Source: Hofstenia miamia
Taxonomy: Eukaryota; Xenacoelomorpha; Acoela; Hofsteniidae
Direction: 5' to 3'
DNA: 64,000 nt
Assembly (NCBI GenBank): GCA_900660155.1
Contig: CABFPE010000097.1
Coordinates: 43,584-107,583 of the forward strand
The position numbers and the translations under genes are program-made. This document shows positions 12,841 to 27,044 of this stretch, in pieces. The notes beneath the pieces are model-generated. The model saw only the letters and a list, made by a program, of their open reading frames with translations. It did no database searches and was not told where the DNA came from. Each line of letters begins with the position of its first letter. The first letter of the stretch is position 1.

Positions 12841-13489
12841 GGAAGTTAGTTAAGCGGTTGTAAAGCCTTAGAAGTTCCAGTATTTACATAACTGCTTCAG
12901 AAATTAAATGTTCTTGTTAAAGCATGATAAAAATGATAGTAATCATCTTTTATGGCCATTCTAGAGGAAAACATGAGAGTGAATCTAAAACCAGTCCTAT
13001 TCATCCAATCATTTTAGCAATACAGAGTTTCTAAAATGTTTATTAGGGGTAATAGGGTGACAATTATAATATTACCTGTATTCTATAATTATTACATGGC
13101 GTATTTCAGATTAGAATTTACATTAAATATTTACTAGTAATGGCAAATCCACATGCGTAATTGGAATGTAACCTGATTTATCAAATACAAATCAAAAGTT
13201 TATATGCAACTTTCATCAAGAGTAGACATTTGTACTGATGTTCACACTCACCCCATCTGAATGCACACCGTCATCTAATCCGCACCAGTCGGAATTTGGT
13301 AAAATTTATGCAAGACCCACATCTGACACATTGCTGTTTTTGTTCAAGGTTCTGCGACACCATTGGGTGAAATGAAAGTTAATTGTCTATGGATGCCTTG
13401 TTATTAAGATTTCCGTTCCCAGTCCCATGGAAGTGGGACCTGAACGTAAATTTTTTCATTATTTTAAATTTCCTGAGTGTTTTTCATTT
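12841..13489. other. No gene recognised
   Basis: AT-rich sequence without open frames or repeats of note. Confidence 0.5.
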
Positions 13490-13497
13490 CCACTCAT

Positions 13498-13734
13498 CAG
13501 GGGCGTGAGCAGGATTTCCTGACGGGATACATCTTAGTCATGAGCAAGAAAGAGGCGAAGCCTCACGAAAAAATTTGAAAATATTGAGAAAAGAAATCCT
13601 AAAAAATGCATTTCACGACCTTAGATTTTATATTTTTCATTTTTTTACAGAAAAATTTTTTATTTGGCCAGTCTAAGTCACTTTTGAAAACCTGACGGGG
13701 GTATTTTAGCATGTCCCCCTTGCGTATGCCACTG
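13498..13734. mobile_element. hAT-type MITE with exact 8-bp target duplication
   Basis: Begins CAGGGGCGTGAGCAGGA and ends TTGCGTATGCCACTG. It is flanked on both sides by CCACTCAT (13490-13497 and 13735-13742), the 8-bp duplication hAT elements make. The 237-bp interior, with its run of AAAAATTTTTTATTT and CCTGACGGGG, aligns over its length with the element at 43985, so the two form one family. Confidence 0.9.
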
Positions 13735-13742
13735 CCACTCAT

Positions 13743-15005
13743 TGTCCTCAAACTGCAAAATGAATAAAACTATTCATATGTTTGGATTATCACAAATCAA
13801 TAAGAGAAGCCTATATCGAGGTTTCATTTCATGAGCAATAGTGGCATAATTTGAGTAAATAGAGGCTTTATGGTCATTATGATGTTCTATAGAGACATTT
13901 GTCATAAATTTCCTCTAGAATTCTGACAATAGAGCAGTCTAATCTAAGACAGCACTCCAACACCAATGTATAAATAAATGTCAATTGATTAAATAAATTT
14001 CATTGTTACGCTTTGAATATTTTGATTTAAGCTGCAGTTCTAATTTTAATTAGAGCGTTCCAAGCAACATTTGATATTAGGCCCCAAAGGATGTCTAAGA
14101 ACTCCGGTTCTGTACTCAGTCATAGTTGCCCATTTTGCGAAATCATTATTATTGATTTTCAATAGTAGTAAACAATTTTATAGGTACCATAAGAAGTGTT
14201 TCGCAAAAATAAAACCAGTGTATTTGTATTTGTGGTTTTAAATTGCTAGTCTTATTATTTATTTCTCAATGGATAGCGGGGCAAAGTGTTTCTCAATTTT
14301 TCATCCAGTTAATTCCACCGAGCGGGCTTGCATCGATATTGGAAGATAAACGGTGGGCCAGACAGTGTTAAAAGTGCAACCATAAACACTATATTATACT
14401 ACAGTGCAGTTGATTCTTATTTACTTGTGTGCTACACTATCGAATATCTGACGTAAGAAAATAGATAAAGCTGGTTTTCTAAAAATAAAACATAAATTTA
14501 GGGACGAGACACTCTTTTCAAATAAAACATTTATGTTTATACCCTAAATATACTGTGTATTCGACTTCTTGAGAATGTTTTTACTGGGCCATTTGAATAT
14601 GCTTCATGTAATTATAGGGTTTTGTAAGTGCATGTCAAAGTGAACATAAATTTTAATGTTAATCTTTGTATATGTTTTAAGAACTGTTCAATTGTTTGAA
14701 TTTCATTTTCAAAACAAAAACCATAATCAGTCATGAATTCTATATATTAGAGAAACTTGGAAAATTAAGTCTTCTGCGAGTTTGGGAATGTAACTCCCAA
14801 AGATTCAAAATTGAATGAAACATAATGTTTTTTAAAATTGTTTCATCCTATCAGATGGGATGAGAAATCCCATTCCCATATGACGTCCATTGACTGGAAG
14901 AGAAGCCAGCTCACTCATTTTTCCACAGAATTGTAACGCCAATTACTCATCTTAAAGATATGCAAATTCAAAAACGTTATAGAATATAAGATTTCTTCCT
15001 TTCAA
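13743..15005. other. No gene recognised
   Basis: No open frame above about 60 codons and no repeat ends seen. Confidence 0.5.
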
Positions 15006-15278
15006 AGATGGACGCGAGTGCGGTGCAGTGCGGGTACTGAATTTTAAATGCCACGCAGGTTGCAGTGCGGTGCGGACGGACATTTTTATTGTCAAATATA
15101 TTATATTATATAGATTTCGTAGCATAATTGATATTGTATTTGTTTCATATTACACATGTAACACATCATTTAATCAATTATACAATTTCTAACAGACATA
15201 CTTGTTCGGTGCGGTTGCGGGTCCACTCACTGTGGTGCTGTGCAATACGGTTACAACACATTACACCCGCGTCCATCT
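15006..15278. mobile_element. Possible MITE with GC-rich subterminal repeats
   Basis: AGATGGACGCG (15006-15016) is the exact inverse of CGCGTCCATCT (15268-15278). Both ends hold repeated GTGCGGTGCGG/GGTGCGGTTGCGGG tracts, which some hAT elements carry next to their ends. No target duplication is clear. Confidence 0.4.
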
Positions 15279-15885
15279 ATGCTTCCTTTTTAATTTACGT
15301 TTTCAAACAAGCCCTGGCTTCAAACCTTATTTCCGACGTCCTCTATGTAACTTACTCTGACTATGAGCAGTTATTGGTTGGTTCCATTTGCTTAGACTTC
15401 GTGATTATACAAACCTGATTTATTAGCAGAATTTGATAGTTTATTCAGTACGTGACATTCATTTACATTGGATATATTTCATTTTAGTTAAATCTTATTT
15501 AAAATCTTTCCTCTCACGAATTGTAATTTTGTTTTTTGAGTAGCTGCTGCTCACTATCAAAAAAGGGCCCTAAAATGCAGCTTAACGAAAGGTTTTCAAA
15601 GCTTGATTTGGTGATCTGTCTGAAAATTATAAAGCACACATCATAAGAAATTATATAAAACTGGTATTTATACCAGGTTTTTATGATTGAAATGAATTTC
15701 ACAAATAACCGCTTGATCAACTTAATTTCAAAAAGAAAGTCAACGTTGATTTTAAATTGAAATTTAATTAGAACTATACCAAAACTGTTCAAGATGAAAT
15801 CTCTTGAGTTCATTTGAAAGCTTATTTCTATTAAGCGAAGAATCACTCACTATTGAAACAAGTTTTAACAGTTTTTAAAGTATAC

Positions 15886-15935
15886 CTCTACCACCATTAT
15901 TGAGGATGGCTACAAAAATTATCACCCCAAAAATC

Positions 15936-15937
<2 letters not shown>
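15886..15937 (-). repeat. Inverted fragment of a dispersed repeat
   Basis: GTATACCTCTACCACCATTA and following bases to 15937 are an imperfect reverse complement of 19660-19720, part of the dispersed repeat described at 16197 and 19652. They abut a TA microsatellite (15938-15971). Confidence 0.55.

Positions 15938-15971
<34 letters not shown>
15938..15971. repeat. (TA)n microsatellite
   Basis: About 17 TA units. Confidence 0.95.
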
Positions 15972-15976
<5 letters not shown>

Positions 15977-16196
15977 AAATACATAAAAATTCATTGTAAA
16001 TAATACCAACGTCAGCTATAGAATGCATTTTGTATCAAAGCCAAGTGCCAGTCCAATCTCTGGAACATGACTTCGTCTTGAATCTGAATACTTCACAACA
16101 GGACAATAGGATGCATAGAACTAATTTAACCCATGCTTACAGAGAGAGAGGCGATCCCCAAACCGAATTACATGTGGTGAGGTGTAGTGTGGAGAA

Positions 16197-16640
16197 AAAT
16201 TTTAGCTTGTGAGAAAAGAATTGTGTAGCCAACCTAAATAATGATTTTATAGGTAAAAAAGACTTATTTTAATAGTGAATGCTGCTTTGCTTTTTCAAAA
16301 TAATTTGAGAAGGAAATGAATTGATTTCATTTTGAGAAGGCTTAGCATAGTCCCAATTAACACTAAATTCAAATTTAGTTTAACAAGCAATTATTGGTTG
16401 AAGTTCATTACAATGAAATAATTTCCTACAAATATCAGTTTTTAGAAATTTTTACAATGCAAAGAGTGTTTTTTAAAAGTTTCATTGTTCTAGGAAGACT
16501 TTTAGTAACTGTGGCTTGATTTTATCCAAGCTTTGAAAAAGATGCAGTTGGTTGTGTTGTAGTCAATTATTTTGAGTAAATCAGCAAAAGTCTTAAAACT
16601 TTTAAAAATTATGATATTAGCATCAAATCACAAACTTTAA
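16197..16640 (+). repeat. Dispersed repeat, uninterrupted copy
   Basis: Shared blocks in the same order as the copy at 19652-20750 include AATTTTAGCTTGTG, GAATGCTGCTTTGCTTT, ATTATTGGTTGAAGTTCATT and GTAAATCAGCAAAAGTCTTA. The divergence suggests an old family. I see no coding sequence, and its class is unknown. Confidence 0.6.
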
Positions 16641-17288
16641 ACACGCCATTTCTTAACATGAATATGATGAAGAATGTGGTAAATTTGTAAAATATTAATA
16701 TAATTTTATGTATATTATTACGTATTAAAATTCGCATAAAATCCTCAATGTCTACAAATGATTTGTTTTGAAATATTTGAAGGTTTTGTCAAACAATTTT
16801 GTGGGGATTTGTCGGGAAAGTTTTTGTCCTTGCAGTAGACATTTCTAGAGGCATAGAATAGGTTGTGGATTGAACAATGTCACCTCAACGATTCCAATAA
16901 TAGTTATTTGACTTATAATAATGGCTGTAGTTGTAAAACAAGCAGGTCTCTGCCTTAAATTATATTTAAAAAAATTGGAAACCAATGCTTAACTTTATCT
17001 TGCAAAAGCGTGAAACAGTGGTACATTGATGCAAGTTCTCCATTGGCTCAGACAATTTTTTGAACTAGTTTGGATCTATACCCATTGCTCGCATTTTGTC
17101 CTAATCATGACGTAAAGTAATTTTTTGCTCCAAATAACAAAGCAGATGTAACTCTTATAGTTTAGTAGCATTTGCTGCTTCTAAGGTCTACTTCTTACTG
17201 CCGCTTTCACAGTAGAATTTAATTTGAAAAAGTTTGCAACATTTTTAGTATGATATGGCAGGGGATTTTGAAATGACCTTGTTTAGAT
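16641..17288. other. No gene recognised; upstream flank of the channel gene
   Basis: A TTGTTTAG acceptor-like site ends at 17286, three bases before the channel start codon. An in-frame TGA lies at 17274-17276. Confidence 0.4.
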
Positions 17289-17603
17289 ATGCATGAAAAA
17301 CAAATTCATTCAAGTCTTGCAGAAACTCTTAAGCCAATTCTCCTTCAGTCAACTGCGCATGGCATTCCTCGTGCCACCCGCGGCCCTCATTGGTTCAGAA
17401 GAGTGTTTTGGATTCTGATATTCCTCATTTGTTTTGGAATGTTTATTGTGCAGTCTTTTTATCTTACAGAACGCTACTTACAATACAATGTTAATACAAA
17501 ACTTCGGGTAATTGGAAGGCAAAACGTCACTTGGCCATCTGTCACAGTTTGCAATTTAAATAAAATTAATAAGATTCCAGCTGACGATGATCCTCATATA
17601 AGT
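17289..17603 (+). CDS. Channel exon 1: N-terminus, M1, post-M1 motif
   Basis: 105 codons, phase 0 at the donor AGT|GTAAGT. Carries the His-Gly motif, the M1 helix (WILIFLICFGMFIVQSFYL) and WPSVTVCNLN, the counterpart of FPAVTxCNxN in ASIC/ENaC proteins. Confidence 0.93.
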
Positions 17604-20600
17604 GTAAGTTTTGTCTTTTTATGGTATTTTCTTTACAATATAAAGAATTATTGTATAAAAAATCTTTTATATTATACAAGAATATGTTTTGAAAACGAGC
17701 AACACGTTTCATTTTATTAAACAAATTTTCCTATTTAGAGGGAAAATGAAAAAACTGATTTAAATATATGTAAAATAGTTAAAACTACGTTCTAAAAGAA
17801 AATGAAATAAATTAACAGTCGAATATTTGAGAAGATATCTCAAAATCTTTCTAAATTAATTTACAAACTGTGAAGCTTTAACTACTTAATTTTAAAAAAC
17901 AAACAATATTTTGGTTGATTGACACTTGCATTTAATCATCTTGTCACATGCTTAATGAATTTCGCTTGTAAATAAAATATGTCAGACATATTTTAAGACG
18001 GAAAAGTAACTCATCTTGCTTGCAAATTTTTAACAAGATTAACAGTCCTGGGTTAATTATTGAGCAAAATAAACAGCTTGCATAGGACATCAAGGCAAGG
18101 GCACCCAGACATTTTCATAGATTAATTTTCAATGATAGCTCAGTGTTGAGTGACAACTCAAATTGCAATTCCACCCAGGTAGGAAATAAAGTTTTGTTTA
18201 TTTTTTTTTGAATCATCATGTTAATTGTTCCTAGGTATGAGAACTATTTCCAAAAAATCAAGTAGTTGATCATATCATGGTGGACCTCCTTTGTGTAATA
18301 AATACTGAAATTTTATTTGGTTTAATATGTAAAATACAAACTGATGTATTATACAGGGTGTCCCAAAAATAGATTTTATTTTATTTGGCTCCCCTTTTTT
18401 ATGTAGATGATGGATCGAGTTGTCCTTCTAGGTACTAGTAGTCTATGTTTCAGGATTTTTTTTGCCACCAACCCCATCTTTCAATTACGTTATTAAGGTA
18501 TTGAAAATTGAGCAGAAATTTAACACTAATTTATTGAAAAAAACAACAGAATTATCAAACAAAAGATTATCAGAACAAAAGAAAAAGTTCAGGCAACATC
18601 GGGGTAGACATCCTCATCGACGAATTGATCGCCCGGCAACTCAATAACGTCATCTTCATTGGCTCTTGCTCCGGCTAGTTCTTCTGGAGATGTCAGATCC
18701 GCCGTCTTCAGTTGCTCAATGTGACTGCCGCCGTTTTCCACGATGAGATGCATTCGGTGCTTGAACGCCAGGAGGACCTTGTTGATCAGTCCTGGTTTAT
18801 CGTTGATTTCGCTGATAGCATCACGGATGAACTGTCTCAGATCGTCAACGTTCCGAGGTTCTCCTGGCGTTTTGGAGATTTAATCTGAATATTAGCTAAA
18901 TCTGGAAAAAAATTTCTAATATCGATAAGTGTATATGAATACAAAAGCATTGAGTTTTTCTTACTGTTAGTTATTTCGATGGATAAAATCTTGTGTCGTT
19001 AAATATGCAACATTAGCCTTAATGTGCATGCAAAAGATTTTTCTTTTTAATATTTGTTTTGATTCATCCCGATTTATAAAATCTGTAAAAGGCATGATCA
19101 GACCCTGATTATATAATATAAATTTTCAATTAAATTTATTTATTTATTTTAAATTCAAGTGCGAATTGAATAAGTAACTTCGAACATGTTGGTAATGATG
19201 TTGAAATCTTGATTTTGAATTAAAAAGTACACTTCTATTAGGTGATTTTTTACGCTCAAATTTTTAACAAATATTCCATCAATTATTGCGTGAGTTGAAT
19301 ATTAATCAAAACGGAAAAGCCTGTACAGATGTGACTTGCATGCATTTGAATAAAATTGCAGTTCATAAAGTTTGCAGTTTTGGTCCAAATTTAAGTAATA
19401 TTTTATTGCAAATTATGTTTTAATGTAGTAAGCGATTTTTTATGCTATGATTTGGTAATAATAAAAAAAATAGTTTGATTTAGATTCATATGTGGGCCTC
19501 TATCTTGCAACTGAAGTGCGCTATTCCTAAAATTTCAAACAAATAATGCTAACTTGTAGCAAGCAGGTTTAACGCAAGGCAATGACGAAAAATTATCAGG
19601 CTTACCGTGAGAGTTGGCATTCCTACACCACACATGTGGTGTGGTATGGGATGAAATTTTAGCTTGTGGGTGTTTTGGGGTGAACATTTTTACAGCTAAC
19701 CTCAATAAGGGTTGTAGAGGTATACATTAAAAATGGTCAAGACTTGTTTCAATAATGAAAGCTGCTTTGCTTTATCATGAGTAGTTTTAGTATAGTCTCA
19801 ATAAAAATTAAATTTAAACATCGATTCAAATCATGGAAAATACTATAAATTCGTCAGTTTCTGTTAAAGACCTTGGAGTTTATATCTCCAAAAATCTGTC
19901 ATCTAACAGCCATATCTTTAACAAAATTAATGCAGCTAATCATACATTCCTCTATCTTAAGCGTAATATTCCTTTTAACACCAATCTTCGAACAAAAATA
20001 CACATATATAACACTATCATAAAATCTAAACTGACCTACGCTTTTCAGTGGTATTGCAATTCCTCTAATCTTAACATACTTGAAAAGCTGCAAAGACGCT
20101 GTACAAAATTTATATTACCACTTGTAAATGATAAGGAAACACTATTAAAACTGAATATATTGCTTATTTCTTTGTATTTAGAAATTTCAGATCTGTTTTA
20201 CCTCAACAAACTTTTAAACAATAAAGTAGATTTTAATTATAAAGATTTCATCGACATTTTCATTCCTCGCACTTCAACAAGAAGATCAACCAAAACACTT
20301 TTCACTTCAAAATATCTTATTTATTTTTCCACAGAATTGTTAAAGTAGCAAATTATGTGCATTTCCATACTGAGATTAATCTATTCGATTGTCCAAAAAG
20401 GTTTCGAAAACATTAAAATAATTTTTTGGAATTATTTCTTGAAGTATTACAGCATTACTAATCGTTGTTCTTTTCATCTTATATGCAATTGCTCTTTATT
20501 TCGTACGTAATTTTTATATATTTGTAACTTTCTTTTAGGAAGTAAAGTCTTTTAATAGAAAAATAGAAAAAAACATTTATTGGTTGATATTCATTACAAT

Positions 20601-23600
20601 GAGGAAATTTCCTATAAATAACTATTTTCAAAAAATTTATAATGCTAAGAGTGTGTCTGATAAATTTTATTCTTCTAGAGTCAATGATTTACAGTAAATC
20701 AGTAAAAGATTTATATCTTCTAAAAAATTATGGTATTTTTTAAAACAGCTTTACTGAATATGGTTATATATTAAATAGCAACGGGCCCATAATTGTGCCT
20801 TGAGGTACAACCCTTACGGGGTTTTTGTATGCAAACGGTCAGTTAAGAAACCTTTTATCAGATTACAACTGCTATTGCTTAACACATATTCAGAAAGTTT
20901 ATTGGAAAAAATTTCAAAATCAATGAATAGTTGTAAACGAATTTCCGGAGATAATGAAAATGTCAGATATAACACCTTTGTATAAAACTGGAGATCCCAT
21001 AATTGCTAAAAATTATAGGTCAATCTCAATAACACACCCTTTTAGTAAATTATTCGAAAAATTATTGCACATTCAAATCAACCAATACCTTGCATCTGAG
21101 AATATCTTATTATCTAAACAATATGGTTTCCGCGCTAAACATTGTACAAGTGATGCAATTATTTCAATTACTGAAAACATCCTCAAAAAATCTCAAAATA
21201 AATCCAGTTGCATAGCCCTTCCAGACTAAGGCAAAGCCTTTCACTAATTGAATTTTGAAATTTTGGAGATTAAAGTTAAAAACTAAGGATTTCAACAAAA
21301 TTCAGTTAAGTTACTTATGCGTTTTTTTTAGAAAATAGAAAACAGCCTGTTTTAATAAATAATTCGAAAACTGATTATCTTACAACCAATCGAGGAGTGC
21401 TTCAAGGCACAATACATAGTGAAATATATCAATTTGCGGAAGATATTGTCTCATAAATGCAGATAATGAGCATTTAGGACCACAAAAAATTTACAAAGTG
21501 ATATTGAAAATCTCTCTAGGTATTTCTCATCCAATCAATTAAAAATTAATTTTGAAAAAATACAATTCATTATATCCCCCCAAATCCGTAAAAGAAATAA
21601 AAAACAAGATCGAATTACTCGTTAACAGTGTTCCAATAAAACAAAATGATCATGTTACATATTTAGGTGTTGATATTGACAAAGATTTAAAATTTGATAA
21701 ATTTCTCCTAAAAAATACAAAAATTGCTTCTGGCGTTAAATACTTATACTACCTCAGAAATTAGGACCAGATTGCATGCATTTTGTTAATTGCAATTACA
21801 TTATTGTTCAATTATATTTATAAATTTTAATACAAAAAGCCGCTATTTATTATCAAAAACTATTAATTGGCCGTTAAAAACAATAAATCTTAAATTTTGC
21901 ACGCAAGCATGATCATGGTAGTGAATAAAGACGGAAGTGTAATATATTATCCCTGCTATATCAAGTACAATTCCATGCAGATTCAATTTTATTTAGGCAT
22001 AAATATGGCCGAGAATCAATGGCTGATTACTTAAAGGTAAATACACCATTGTATAAATTTATTTGCAGCAGTACTTCCTATCCTAAAAGTGTACTTTTGC
22101 ACCAACAAAACGCCATCGGAGACACAAAAATGCTAAGCACATTTACTGATTTCTTACGCTGAGCTCACCACATACATAGACACACACAAAGTTAATATTA
22201 TTATATGTTACATATTTTGTTTATAGCATTTTTGTATCTTTTAGTAAATTTATTGCTTTGACTCATATTATTGAAATACAAAATACCTATAAAGAAATGC
22301 TTCTTCTAAAATGATTTTGTCTCTCCACCCAAAATCAGTTGAATTTCCACCAAAAATTTAATAATATTTATAATCAGATATAATTAATTACCATTTAAAT
22401 GGGATTGTTCGATGTTTTGTCAATTTTTAAAACATAAAAATCAATAGCAGTAAGTTTACACAATTAACAATATTCCCACGGTAATCATGATGATCTGAAT
22501 AAATCCTTTACCTGATACACTGCTTGCATGGCCTTGTAAAATAAGGACATTACATTAATTAAATTCAAACGATTTTGAACATCTGAAGTTCATAATATCA
22601 TATATTTATCTATGCTATAAAGAAAACAACAGTGAAATGCAACTCTCTGATATTGAGTAAGACCGTTAATTTTGTGTCTTACATGTAGTTTAATGTTTCA
22701 CGTGCTATGTTGCTGTTGTATGTCTATATGAACGTTCCACGAAATATATATTTATAGATAGATATATAGAATGGGGAAATTCATCTACATCAATAAGTCT
22801 AATGTACTTCAAATATATTGTTCTAAGAACTAAAATCCTCGAACAACGACAAATTATCATACTAGGTTCAGAGTCCGTATGCCCGGCCCATGCCTGTACG
22901 ATGGAAGCTCGTGCCCGCTAAGAGCCCTACCCTAGATGATGGCAATGGCCGCTATATTAATGGCCTAGTATTACCTCCACACATTATTGATTAGATGACC
23001 TTATAGAGGGTCACTGTATGTATTCTACACTTACATTATGCACAATGGTAAATGGACCTAGACAATAGTGATCCAACTTCATAATATTGCCATTAACACC
23101 ATTTTTACAGTATACCTCTTTGTTATATTAATTCACCAATGCATTCCTTTGAATCCCAGCATTTATATCTAGGAATAACTTTGAGAATGAGAAATTCTAA
23201 CAGATTCGGTAAATTTTCTCGGAAAATTGGACTTGTTGATTGAATGTTTATATTGTATGCAATTAGAAATAGAGATGATATATGGCGTGATGACATTATT
23301 CTTTTTTTTCTAAAGCAGGAGTAGACAGAACACGTTTGACTCTTTTTAATGAATTATTTGGCAGCTTTCAAAATTTATTTATTGGGATTTGTGGGTGTGA
23401 TGTGGGGGTTTTGGGGTCAATTTGTAGACGTTTCTTTTGGTTATGTACATATATTACAAAGACCTTTCCTCCATCGACTTCGTGATTATTATTTTTGTAT
23501 TAGTAAGTTGTTTTGAAAGTTTTAAATTAGACCGTATAAGACAAAATCAAAAGGTAAGGCCACGTTGACAAACTTGACTTTAAATATCTGACGGAGGTTC

Positions 23601-26600
23601 ATAATCTCTGCATTTTTTTTGGTAAATGTAAGCTCAAGTAACGAAATATTTTAGCACAAATTTTGGCCTCTTTGCAATCTAAGGCTTATAACCATTACAA
23701 GGTTCTTCAAAGATAATACTAATTTTCTATAATTTGTATGAAGGCTTTGAGTCTCATTTGATTCGGTTTATGCATAGTTTGTTGAATTGGAGTAAAAATA
23801 CCTGCTGTTATTCCCTAAATCTAGAATTTAGAATCGATTCAATGACTGCATTAAGGCATTTCATCTTAAAATGCGAGATATTAGCATGGCTATTGGTGAA
23901 TGTGTTCTCATGTGTGAATATTTGTGGTAAAGTGTATTTCTGTGCCTGAACTACTTGTAGACATTAATTATTGTATTCAAATTATCCTCATAGCTAAGCA
24001 ACAAATGATTACGTCTTTTAAGTCCAATGGAGCAACAGCTAAACATAAATATTGTTAGAAAGCAAGATCAGGGAGCTGTGGTCAGTGTCCACCATGATAT
24101 TAAGTTTAACAAAAAATCAAACATTTTTTTATCATGAGAGAGAGAGAAGAAGAAAAAGGGAAATGAGAGCTAACAAAATTGGTTAACTATGGTAATAATT
24201 AAACAGACCTATTAACAGATTTTAAAGGTTATTCATATAGTAGTTTATTAAAAAACCGTTAACAGATCTGTTCAACAAATTATTAAAAATTGTCATCACT
24301 GCCTGTGCTGCTGCCGATTTTGTAAATATTTATAAGTTTGTGAGTTAGAAGTGTCTGACTTACAGTAATTTGTCAGAAATTGGCCAAAGTTTAACAACTC
24401 GTATTTAAGAAAGTTGATTTCGAAATTGAAAATATTTTCAAAATATTGCTGAAATTTTAGAATATTAACTCTTTCTCAATGATGTCTGCAATTGATGTGA
24501 TAAATGTGGATGGCACCTGCAGTACAAAGGAATCGTTCAAATGCGACATATGCATTCCCATAATGTGGAGATGCGATGGTATGTACGATTGTTCAAATCA
24601 TGAAGATGAGAAAAACTGCAGTGAAATCGTTAAAGCACGAGATGACGGTGAGTAGCTTAAACCTACCTGGAATTTTGAGAGGGTAATTAAATTAAATGTT
24701 TACATAATACATTAATACTTCTACTGTGATATCTTAAAATATATAAAGAGAACAAACAAACTACCTTACCAAATGAAACTATTTGGCATCCTTTAAAAAA
24801 TCTCTATAAATGCATTTGTGCTGGCTTACTTAAAATTTCAATATAAAAAAGATATTCCTAATCATTTTATGACACTTCTAAAATTGAAATATTTCTGAAC
24901 GCATAATGGGTTAATACGCATTCTTAGCCAATGAATTAAATAAAAAATTTGCAAAAAAACATCCAGAATGATCTTTCAGAATGGTTCACATTCTTTTCCA
25001 TATTTATAGACTCTTAGAAGGAAATCCTAGCTACGTCATTGACTGATATATTTTCTCCAAGAACTCCCAATAGTCAGATGTATTGTAGTTTCTAAGGCTA
25101 GACTGATAGTGAGGAATTTTCCTTAAGCAAATGATTGGGCACACTTCATTTCTTTCTGTTAAATAGGGTGTAAAATAGGGGCTAGAAATCAGAGACAATC
25201 CTGATTTATGATATCAACACAATACTCGATGACTCCCAGCTATTCATTTGCCTTTCTATTCTAAACTTCTGAAGTTAGTGAGTAGGCTTTTTCAACATCC
25301 ATGGAAGGAGGATGCAAACTTTTGATGTCATCTTCCACATTTTTGTATACTTTCCGGTTCTTCAGTATTAGATACTGACTTGGGAGCTCCCTTCTCAAAA
25401 TAATCCGAATGTTTTAAACAGTGAGGAAAAACATTCTGAAAATACCTTGAAAAAACAGCAGTGTATATGGTGGAATTGAAAAAAAGCTGGCAAACTGGCT
25501 TATTAAATTTAAATAATACAAAGCTCAGTATTCTATGTTTATTGAGCAGAATTTTGGTAATGCATTCAAGCTTTCAAAAACATTATAAAAAACATTGAAA
25601 TTTAGTGTATAAGTATATAAGTATTTATAAAATCTTCACCAATTATATATGTAACTATTACACATCAAAATACATTAACCAGCATTTTAATGCTATGCAT
25701 TATGGAGAATCTGAAAATCCAGCGATCTATAGATTTTTGTTTTAATTTTCTACTACATATTTCCAGTACTTATATATATATATATTCACATTTCCTATTT
25801 TCTATAATAAATTTTTACGGAGGTCAGAGTTGTTTCAAAGCTTACGGGTTTGTTTTAAGAATGTTGTAGAAAAACACAAAAACATAAAAAAGCATTTTTT
25901 GCACAATTCGAAAAAAACGTTTTCAACAGTACTCTGAATGTAACTCAATGAAATTTCTCAATTTTTGACACTCCTCAAAAACCAACAAAGTAAATTATAT
26001 ACGCTTTCGAACAGTTGGGGCATTAGTGGCTTTTTACAACACTCATTTGCAACAGAAAGTCCAGACAGATTGAACGAAATCTGTCGCTACTTAGTTTATT
26101 GGATTGGTTGCATATCGATATGGGTTCTTTACAATTTGAATTAGATCTCTGTGACATTTATTCAGAGTTTAATTTGAACGTTCTTGTCGAGAGGGTAGAA
26201 CATAATCTGGTTGAGGGTTCCTCCATAGAGCTTTGAATTTCCTAGGTTTCATAGCTTTAAAGGGAATGTTGCTGGCAATGAGAGAAATTTCCGACACATT
26301 TAGTAAGTATTTATGGCTTTCTCTTAGGTGTAGAAAAGTATAAGGCGAGGTCTCATGAACGGATGGACTGTTTCATGGCTTGCCTGATGTTCAGAGGCTT
26401 AACGTTTACGCTATTTAAGCCTTTGAGCATTACCGGGTCATTACATGATGATACTTGTTTTCGGGTTTGTTACCGCCAAGATCAATACGTTTGTTGAAAC
26501 ATTTCTTAATGGCATCACAGGGATTTCTACTTATTAGCAACATGAAAATGAGTATTTGAGAATGTTAATATGAGAAATGGTTAAAAAGACAGTGCTTATA

Positions 26601-26915
26601 CATTTCAAAAGTATATTATAAACACCCTTAAAATTCACCTGTTAACTACAGCCAAAATCTTGCAGAGAAACACTTTCTTTTGCAAGTAAAGCTAGGTTTA
26701 TTAATTTTATCAATAGTATTATTTCATTTCTTTTCACAGCTTCATGCTGGTATCCCTCTCAGCTTGGGGAACTCACCAATTCCCAGGGAGTCTGAGAGCT
26801 TTCCTCAGGACTCTAGCTGTTCCTAACAATGCTGCCTTCTGTGCTACTGCTCCTCCCCACTTTGATACTCCCAACTCCTCCAAGTATCTCCTATGCTTCT
26901 TACTCACTGCTCCTA

Positions 26916-26962
<47 letters not shown>

Positions 26963-27008
26963 CATTATTGTCATTTAATAACATTATTCCAAGCTGTATG
27001 CTTAAACA

Positions 27009-27044
<36 letters not shown>

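Noticed and set aside
15128-15418. 96-codon plus-strand frame
   Set aside because: Lies across a GC-rich MITE-like element and its flank; no protein motif.
22868-22960. GC-richer patch as a possible 5S rRNA or tRNA gene
   Set aside because: No internal promoter boxes or cloverleaf that I could find.
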